Made by a program: the position numbers and the translations under genes. Shown piece by piece: positions 52,600-57,794 of a DNA stretch of 57,794 bases. Each line of letters opens with the position of its first letter. Position 1 is the stretch's first letter. The DNA comes from Erysipelotrichales bacterium (lineage in GTDB: Bacteria > Bacillota_I > Bacilli_A > RFN20 > CAG-826): assembly GCA_022508535.1 (NCBI GenBank), contig JAFLUZ010000011.1, positions 1-57,794 on the forward strand, read 5' to 3'. The notes under the pieces were generated by a model. It searched no databases, was not told the origin of the DNA, and saw nothing but the letters and a program-made list of their open reading frames with translations.

Positions 52600-53268
52600 T
52601 TAATTTTTAAAATCAGGCCAAACAAATGTACAATTTAGATTTGTTTCTCCATTATCTATTAAGACATCAATGCCAGTTGCAGATTTGTTAATAATGGTTA
52701 AGAAATATATCCATTCTGCAATTTCTTCTGGTGTCGCCCATTTCTTAAGTGGCGTTACATCCATTATTTTTTTCCATAATTTCATATCTTCTGTAACTGG
52801 TTTATTCAAATCAGTCAATACTCCTCCACAGGAAATTGAATTACAAGTCGCACCATATTTTGAAACTCTTACTGCGACATTTTTCATATATGCAATAATA
52901 CCTGCTTTAGAGGCACAATATTCGGGAAATTCAAAACCTGTATGCGCTGACGCAGATGCATTAAACAAAATTGATTTTAGTTTAGAGTTAAATGCATATT
53001 TTTCAGTCACATTTATTGTCCCTTTTAAATTGTTATTAATATCATCAAGGGAATTTTGCTTTCCTGCATTATTTATAATGATTTCCATTATTGGAAGTTC
53101 TGGTAATGTTTCTTTAATGGAAATATCTCCAACATAATGATGATAATGCTCATTATCAATTTTAGATTCTTCTAAATCAATCCCATAAACTTCATGACCT
53201 TCTTTTAAAAATTTATTAGCTGTAGATAATCCAATACCATTACTTGATCCAGTTATTAATACATTCAT
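52600..53268 (-). CDS. Short-chain dehydrogenase/reductase
   Basis: The start is ATG 53268 (GGAGGT upstream, 1 nt after the transporter stop); the longer frame to 53301 lies inside the VUT gene. The 222-residue Rossmann protein has VLITGSSNGIGLS (cofactor loop), IINNAGKQ, the catalytic Ser in NASASAH and YCASKAG with Tyr and Lys. The acidic EVYGIDLEE end of beta-2 favours NAD over NADP. Substrate is unknown. It is paired with the VUT transporter, so it might act on the imported compound or be unrelated. Confidence 0.88.
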   Translation of the reverse strand: MNVLITGSSNGIGLSTANKFLKEGHEVYGIDLEESKIDNEHYHHYVGDISIKETLPELPIMEIIINNAGKQNSLDDINNNLKGTINVTEKYAFNSKLKSILFNASASAHTGFEFPEYCASKAGIIAYMKNVAVRVSKYGATCNSISCGGVLTDLNKPVTEDMKLWKKIMDVTPLKKWATPEEIAEWIYFLTIINKSATGIDVLIDNGETNLNCTFVWPDFKN

Positions 53269-53269
53269 C

Positions 53270-54031
53270 TTATTTGACCTCCATATTTTTGGAATTAACA
53301 TAAGTAAAATAGTCTTTTCCTACATCTTCGATTTTCCATTTTTTACATAATTTGTATCCAAATGGTGAGAATATAACTTCCATAATCAGTTCTAATAATG
53401 CCCCAGTAATTGAACAAGTTACACACTGTATAAACGTCCATGAAAAGCCATCCCAAAAAATTGGTGCAAATAACATAAAAGTGAGCAAAGCAAATATTAA
53501 ATTATCAGCAAATTGTCCGACAAAAGTTGAAATATAAGATCTTGTTACATACGCTAATTTACCATCAGGATTTTTTACAAATATTTTCCCAATTGTCCAA
53601 TTAAGAAAATTATTAATAATTGCTGAACTTAAAAAAGCTATTGTACTACTTAATAAAACAAACCATGTTCCACCAATGATTGAATTAAATGCAGAATAAT
53701 CATCATGAGTTGGTATTACACTTGCAATGAAAAATATTAAACAAACCAATAAATTAACTAATGTTGCAAATACCGACATTTTTGTTGCAGCTTTTGGTCC
53801 AAAATGTTTAGTAACAATATCCATAGCTAAAAAAGATAACCAAGATACTAATATACCTCCATCGATAGCAATCCACGATTCATTGATGATAGTTTTATTG
53901 GCTAAAATATTCATTGCAATTACAGATATTACAAATAACGCAACAATTACAGACGGAATTGAACGCAATAATAATTTTGTTTCAATATGTTCTTCTTTTA
54001 ACTTTTGAAGAAATGTTAATTTTTTTTGCAT
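53270..54031 (-). CDS. VUT-family transporter (queuosine precursor type)
   Basis: A 253-residue membrane protein with about six helices. The family region SFLAMDIVTKHFGPKAATKMS corresponds to the VUT_1 motif, and YISTFVGQFADNLIFAL lies in the helix holding the conserved polar residues. YhhQ and QPTR relatives import queuine, preQ1 or preQ0. ATG 54031 has AAGGAG upstream. A structured leader at 54062-54090 and an extended -10 promoter precede it. Queuosine is another tRNA modification, which fits the window theme, but the ligand is inferred from family only. Confidence 0.8.
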   Translation of the reverse strand: MQKKLTFLQKLKEEHIETKLLLRSIPSVIVALFVISVIAMNILANKTIINESWIAIDGGILVSWLSFLAMDIVTKHFGPKAATKMSVFATLVNLLVCLIFFIASVIPTHDDYSAFNSIIGGTWFVLLSSTIAFLSSAIINNFLNWTIGKIFVKNPDGKLAYVTRSYISTFVGQFADNLIFALLTFMLFAPIFWDGFSWTFIQCVTCSITGALLELIMEVIFSPFGYKLCKKWKIEDVGKDYFTYVNSKNMEVK

Positions 54032-54061
54032 AAAAAAAGTCTCCTTGGTTTTAATTTATAT

Positions 54062-54090
54062 AGCGGAGGATTTCGAGATCGAACTTCGCT
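54062..54090 (-). ncRNA. Structured leader of the VUT gene, possible preQ1-type riboswitch
   Basis: RNA reads AGCGAAG-UUCG-AUCU-CGAA-AUC-CUCCGCU on the minus strand: a 7-bp outer stem with one mismatch, a 3-nt bulge and an inner UUCG/CGAA stem. An A-rich tail and CAAGGAG follow, the layout of preQ1 class I switches (hairpin, A-rich tail, SD). The exact consensus is not met and no clear pseudoknot partner was found. Confidence 0.35.
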
Positions 54091-54102
54091 TATTACTTAT
54101 TT

Positions 54103-54111
54103 ATTTTAACA
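54103..54111 (-). promoter_or_regulatory. Extended -10 promoter of the VUT gene
   Basis: Minus strand TGTTAAAAT fits TGnTATAAT with one change. The start near 54096 places the structured element at the very 5' end of the mRNA. Confidence 0.45.
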
Positions 54112-54145
54112 CATTTGATTTTTTGTAACTACTCTAAATTTATTT

Positions 54146-54715
54146 TTATAAAATGCTCTCAAGCAATATTTTAATACCAATGATTAGAAACACTATTGAT
54201 GCAATTAATCCCGCCCATTTTTCTAGATATTTTGATAAATATCTTGCAAATAGAACTGTCAAAAATGGTAAGATGAATGCTGTTACACCAATGATTCCAA
54301 AAGCAATTAAAGCGTGTCCTATATCAAGTGACAAATAAACAAAACCAATGCACAAAGCATCAATACTCGTTGCAATACCTTGCATAAAAACATCAAGTGG
54401 AGAAATTTTTTTAACTTCCAACTCTTCTTCTTTGCTTTTTCTTTCTTTTATCCATTCAACAAGTGACTTTATACTTAATAATGTAAGAAGCGAAAATGCA
54501 ATCCAAGGCAATATATTCTCAATCGCATCCTTAAATGTTGAACCAATAAGATAACCAATTAGAGGCATTAAAAATTGAAATACACCAAAAGTAAGAGAAA
54601 TTAATATCATTTTTCTAATCGACATATTTTTTTCTCTAATACCATTTGATGCATTAACTGTCATTGCATCAATTGACATTGAAACACTTGTTAACGCTAC
54701 TTCAAGAAAATCCAT
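54146..54715 (-). CDS. mntP: Manganese efflux pump MntP
   Basis: A 189-residue protein with six membrane helices. The two family repeats are visible: SMSIDAMTVNASNGI in helix 1 and ATSIDALCIGFVYLS in helix 4, each with a conserved Asp in the membrane. A charged loop ERKSKEEELEVKK sits in the middle. MntP exports Mn(II). The Bacillus relative YtaF lies between mutM and coaE, the pair fused elsewhere in this window, so YtaF identity is a minor alternative. GGAGG precedes ATG 54715. Its leader is too short for a yybP-ykoY riboswitch. Confidence 0.88.
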   Translation of the reverse strand: MDFLEVALTSVSMSIDAMTVNASNGIREKNMSIRKMILISLTFGVFQFLMPLIGYLIGSTFKDAIENILPWIAFSLLTLLSIKSLVEWIKERKSKEEELEVKKISPLDVFMQGIATSIDALCIGFVYLSLDIGHALIAFGIIGVTAFILPFLTVLFARYLSKYLEKWAGLIASIVFLIIGIKILLESIL

Positions 54716-54746
54716 AATTTCTAACTACCTCCAAACAACAAAAATG

Positions 54747-54755
54747 ATTATACCA
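54747..54755 (-). promoter_or_regulatory. Extended -10 promoter of mntP
   Basis: Minus strand TGGTATAAT, an exact TGnTATAAT match. Start near 54740, about 25 nt before the ATG. Confidence 0.6.
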
Positions 54756-54777
54756 TAAAATATATATGCGCTAAATA

Positions 54778-55035
54778 TTATTTAACTTTTATATTATGAG
54801 CAGTGATTACACAATAATTATAAGAGTTTATAGTAACTTTTAAATTATTATGTAAAAGATAATAATTTTTACCTTCTTTTGTAACTTTTGCATTACAATC
54901 ATTGATTAATTCTTTAATCTTTTTAATGCACTCTTCATTTTCTAATTTCATCGTCTTAGCAATTCTTTGATAACCTAATTCAGTTGTATGAATTTTATCT
55001 AAATTGTTTATTAATATATTTCGATATTCTTCCAT
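54778..55035 (-). CDS. DUF3781 family small protein
   Basis: An 85-residue protein that matches the DUF3781 pattern: LDKIHTTELGYQRI near the N-terminus, KEGKNYYL in the middle and the end TINSYNYCVITAHNIK. The function of the family is unknown. It starts 2 nt after the TfoX-N gene, so they form one transcript; from memory these two families are frequent neighbours in Bacillota. A short beta-rich C-terminus follows a helical N-terminus. Confidence 0.8.
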   Translation of the reverse strand: MEEYRNILINNLDKIHTTELGYQRIAKTMKLENEECIKKIKELINDCNAKVTKEGKNYYLLHNNLKVTINSYNYCVITAHNIKVK

Positions 55036-55037
55036 AT

Positions 55038-55337
55038 CTATTTCCCTTTCGATAGATTTTTAATTATTCCATCAATTATTTCGCTTATAAGTTCAATATT
55101 TTCTACTTCCTCAATTAAGTACATAGATTTTGCTCCTGGATATGGAAATACTTCTCTTAGTTCATAATTATCACTAGACTTAGTTTTCTTAACTAAAAGT
55201 CTATTATCATAAATACCACCAAATAATACATTATTTTTATATAGCAAATATTCACCCATCATTGGCTTATAAGAAATATATTTAATATCTCTTAATTGTT
55301 CCAATATATATTCTAAATACTCTTTACTTGTCGGCAT
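55038..55337 (-). CDS. TfoX N-terminal domain protein
   Basis: A 99-residue protein consisting of a TfoX_N domain: EQLRDIKYISYKPMMGEYLLY, VLFGGIYDNRLLVK and the PGAKSMYLIEEVEN segment. Full TfoX/Sxy controls competence in gammaproteobacteria; this short form lacks the second domain, and its role in Bacillota is unknown. AAGGAG precedes ATG 55337. It is followed at once by the DUF3781 gene. Confidence 0.85.
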   Translation of the reverse strand: MPTSKEYLEYILEQLRDIKYISYKPMMGEYLLYKNNVLFGGIYDNRLLVKKTKSSDNYELREVFPYPGAKSMYLIEEVENIELISEIIDGIIKNLSKGK

Positions 55338-55360
55338 ATTTTTTTCTCCTTATCATAATT

Positions 55361-55388
55361 AAAAGCCCGAAATAACGGGCTTTTTTTT
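55361..55388 (-). terminator. Terminator after the CotH gene
   Basis: AAAAGCCCG/CGGGCTTTT stem (55361-55384) with a 6-nt loop. The U-run is long on the plus strand and short on the minus strand, where the gene lies, so part of the stem must serve as the U-tract. Confidence 0.75.
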
Positions 55389-55398
55389 ATCTTATAAA

Positions 55399-57792
55399 TT
55401 ATTGAACAGTCCAAGTTAATGTAAGGTTTTCAGTATCAAGTGATATCACGACTTTTTTACCAGCCATAAGATTATATTCTTTAAATGTTTGTGCAAACAC
55501 ATAATCGATCATTGCAGTTTGATCGTCATCTGTACCAAATAAAACACCATTTGAACACATTACTTTAAATTTAAGTAATTCATAATTTTGTGTAGCAACA
55601 AATGTATACATGAATAAATTATTTCCAGTTTTTTCAAAACGATATTCATTCATTCCATATGCATTTTGCCAACCATTTGCTTCATATGCAAAGTAGTATT
55701 CATAAGAATCAAAATCCGGTAATGGTTCAATTGTCCATCCATCAATTGAATATGTCAACTTTCTAGCAATAACATCTATTTCAAAAGTAATTGATGTTCC
55801 AAGTTCTATTCCATGAATTACACCATTAGGTCCTTTATCAACAACTTCAAAATCAGCATTAAATCCCCAGTCGATTTCTCTGTCCCAATCACCATCATTA
55901 ATTTTAAACTCAATTGTGCCACTAAATGATTCATTTGCAATCACAGTGAGCGTGTAGATACTATTCGTTTTCTTACTAAATAGATAATCACTACTAGCAA
56001 TCCAACCATTAAAATTACCAACAAGATATAAAACATAATCTTCGCCAGGGATATCTGGTCCTGGCTCTTCAATGGGTATAAGATTTAGTTTAGCTTTCAT
56101 ATAATCTTCAAAAGAATAATTACCATTCCCCTTTAGAGTAAATTCAATTTGATTTTGGTGTAAATCACCATTTGAGCTAGTGCGATAATCATTTCCATAA
56201 TTCTTTTTAGCGAGTTCAAAATATCCATTAAATTTCTCACTAGTAACCCAACGCGAAATTTTAAGTGCTTTACAATAATTTTCGTAATCTTTTTTCACTT
56301 GGTTTGTGCCCGATGCTAATAAAGTTTTAAGGTATAGTGGGTTTCTTTGCTTATCGCCATTTCCAGCTGCTCTATCGCTATACATTTTAACGCTACGCAT
56401 TCCATCGCCAGTTGGATTCCAATCTTGGCAAATACCAAATACGCGGTCATGATCTTGTGGAATAATAATCATCTTCCCATCAGTTCTTCTAATATAAACG
56501 TAGTAGTTATTGTAATTATTTCGAATATCATCTGGATCACCAACTAAATAACTAATCGCTTCGTAACGTGCAAAGTATTCTAGATCAACTACTTTTTCAA
56601 TTTGTGAATAATTACCATCATTAAGAACATTTAAAGCATTTCTTAAACGGACATTATTATCGGTTCCTTTATTGCTCTTACGGTCAAAAACCGGAATATA
56701 CGCTCCATTATTTGCTTCTTCCCCAATTCTTTTACCAGAGAAAGAATCTTTTGTCATATCTGGAACACCCGCTCCATCACCTTTACCATACGAAACTTTA
56801 TATAAGTCACCATATTTAGAATCATCTACACCATTAGTGCCTTTTTTTTCAGCCTTCCATGTTTGCATATTTAAATATTCTTGCTCTTCTTCAAGATGAC
56901 GTTTAATGAACTTCTTATCGATAGTTTCATAAATCATATAAACGCCTAAGTCATAAGAATTATTATCTTTGCCCATCTTTACTTTAGCAAGCGATGCATA
57001 AGGCGCTAAAATTCCATTAGCACGATAAATCTCGTAAGAATATATTTCTTTAATATGAGTTTTATCATTAGATCGGTTCCATTTAAGATCAAGCTTTTCT
57101 AAACCTAACAATGATCTTTCATCACGCTCCAAACGTTCTGCTTCTGTGTAAGTACGAGCGTCACTACCATAAATTGATTTATCTTCAAACAACTCCGTGA
57201 ATGATAATTTGTAATGTGACGGTCTTACTAGTTCTCCCGAGCTATTAACTGGTGAAGTACGCGATGTATTTCCTTTTAAACGAATACCAACTTCATCAAA
57301 CTCATAAGTATATGTATTACTACAACTTATTATCTCTACTTTGACACTATCTGCAATTCTATAGATATCAGATTTTTCATAATTATTAAGATCATCTCTT
57401 AATTTTAATAATTGTTTTGTAGAAACATTTATAGTGATATTGACTTTGTTATGCAAATCAAATAAATCATGATATGTCAAATCGGCCTTACTAGCAGGGC
57501 AAGCATATTCACGATCTTCGTCATGAGTATTAATATTACGGAAATCGTCTTTTGCAGGTGGATCATCATCATTAGGTGTACTACTAGAGCCAACATTACT
57601 ACTAGGGTTCGTACTTATATTTGGCACACTTCCAGGATTATTAGTGCTCGCACCACTATTCAATGAATTATCACTAGAGCCAACACTAGTTGGGGCATTA
57701 CTATTAGAATTACCATCATTGAAATTAAATTCCAAAGAATTAAGGGTGGGAATGCAAAAAAAACAAAAAAAATACCTCCTATAAACAAACAA
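55399..57792 (-). CDS. CotH-kinase family surface protein with C-terminal beta modules; 5' end uncertain
   Basis: About 780-797 residues. A Ser/Asn/Gly-rich linker (about 25-80) leads to a CotH kinase domain (about 110-560) with GIRLKGNTSR, KLDLKWNRSNDKTHIKE, VYMIYETIDKKFI and the signature IIPQDHDRVFG. Two similar beta-sandwich units follow (about 590-690 and 690-797: LYLVGNFNGW and YYFAYEANGW), which resemble starch-binding or E-set modules. CotH kinases phosphorylate surface proteins. A lipoprotein signal is expected before the linker but none is readable: after AGGAGG (57770-57775) come two T8 tracts and no ATG. The start may be a rare codon, or the frame is shifted in the T tracts, or the contig end is faulty. 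Confidence 0.78.
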   Translation of the reverse strand: MFVYRRYFFCFFCIPTLNSLEFNFNDGNSNSNAPTSVGSSDNSLNSGASTNNPGSVPNISTNPSSNVGSSSTPNDDDPPAKDDFRNINTHDEDREYACPASKADLTYHDLFDLHNKVNITINVSTKQLLKLRDDLNNYEKSDIYRIADSVKVEIISCSNTYTYEFDEVGIRLKGNTSRTSPVNSSGELVRPSHYKLSFTELFEDKSIYGSDARTYTEAERLERDERSLLGLEKLDLKWNRSNDKTHIKEIYSYEIYRANGILAPYASLAKVKMGKDNNSYDLGVYMIYETIDKKFIKRHLEEEQEYLNMQTWKAEKKGTNGVDDSKYGDLYKVSYGKGDGAGVPDMTKDSFSGKRIGEEANNGAYIPVFDRKSNKGTDNNVRLRNALNVLNDGNYSQIEKVVDLEYFARYEAISYLVGDPDDIRNNYNNYYVYIRRTDGKMIIIPQDHDRVFGICQDWNPTGDGMRSVKMYSDRAAGNGDKQRNPLYLKTLLASGTNQVKKDYENYCKALKISRWVTSEKFNGYFELAKKNYGNDYRTSSNGDLHQNQIEFTLKGNGNYSFEDYMKAKLNLIPIEEPGPDIPGEDYVLYLVGNFNGWIASSDYLFSKKTNSIYTLTVIANESFSGTIEFKINDGDWDREIDWGFNADFEVVDKGPNGVIHGIELGTSITFEIDVIARKLTYSIDGWTIEPLPDFDSYEYYFAYEANGWQNAYGMNEYRFEKTGNNLFMYTFVATQNYELLKFKVMCSNGVLFGTDDDQTAMIDYVFAQTFKEYNLMAGKKVVISLDTENLTLTWTVQ

Positions 57793-57794
57793 AC

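Noticed and set aside
54716-54745. yybP-ykoY manganese riboswitch before mntP
   Set aside because: The promoter lies about 25 nt before the ATG, leaving no room for this roughly 100-nt element.

Overview
The window looks like chromosomal DNA of a low-GC Gram-positive bacterium (Bacillota, Bacilli or a Mollicutes-related gut lineage). Signs are strong AT bias, many lipoproteins with MKK...C lipoboxes, G+A-rich ribosome binding sites, DnaE-PolA-MutM-CoaE synteny and a MalEFGK transporter. TGA serves as a normal stop (e.g. the aroC end at 33340-33342) and Trp is TGG, so this is the standard code, not the mycoplasma code. No tRNA, rRNA, CRISPR array or IS element was seen.

Layout. (1) 1-15.8 kb is an alpha-glucan utilisation island on the minus strand: malE, malF, malG, a lipoprotein alpha-amylase, an extended malK, two small lipoproteins, a lipoprotein pullulanase and a partial lipoprotein with a starch-binding-like module. 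It runs from one clear promoter, with a hairpin attenuator after malE; malQ and a HAD phosphatase form a second unit. Both units have an AAGCGCT operator core upstream. (2) 15.9-19.4 kb holds a Bro-N (phage antirepressor-like) gene, nrnA, a TerB-like gene and a licD gene. (3) 19.5-26.6 kb is a replication/repair operon: dnaE, polA and a mutM-coaE gene fusion. (4) 26.6-38.0 kb is the most striking part: all enzymes from DAHP synthase to chorismate mutase, packed with three U32 'peptidase' family proteins. One of these is fused to the C-terminus of EPSP synthase. (5) 38.1-45.8 kb has a PAP2 phosphatase and an operon glnA-glmS-glmM-glmU-pseudouridine synthase. (6) 45.9-57.8 kb has a MacB-like ABC exporter, a five-gene operon (DUF1538 membrane protein, two PII-like proteins, nucleoside hydrolase, DUF308-like protein), a VUT-family transporter with an SDR enzyme and a structured leader, mntP, a DUF3781/TfoX-N pair and a CotH-kinase surface protein whose start is unclear.

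How the genes may work together. Secreted lipoprotein amylase and pullulanase cut starch or glycogen, MalEFGK imports maltodextrin and MalQ processes it. GlnA supplies glutamine to GlmS, and GlmM/GlmU carry the product to UDP-GlcNAc for the envelope. The shikimate-U32 cluster is the best candidate for an undescribed system. U32 proteins RlhA and TrhP are known to hydroxylate rRNA and tRNA using prephenate, and here the whole route to prephenate sits with three such proteins while no prephenate dehydrogenase or dehydratase is present in the window. A pathway dedicated, at least partly, to RNA hydroxylation is therefore proposed.
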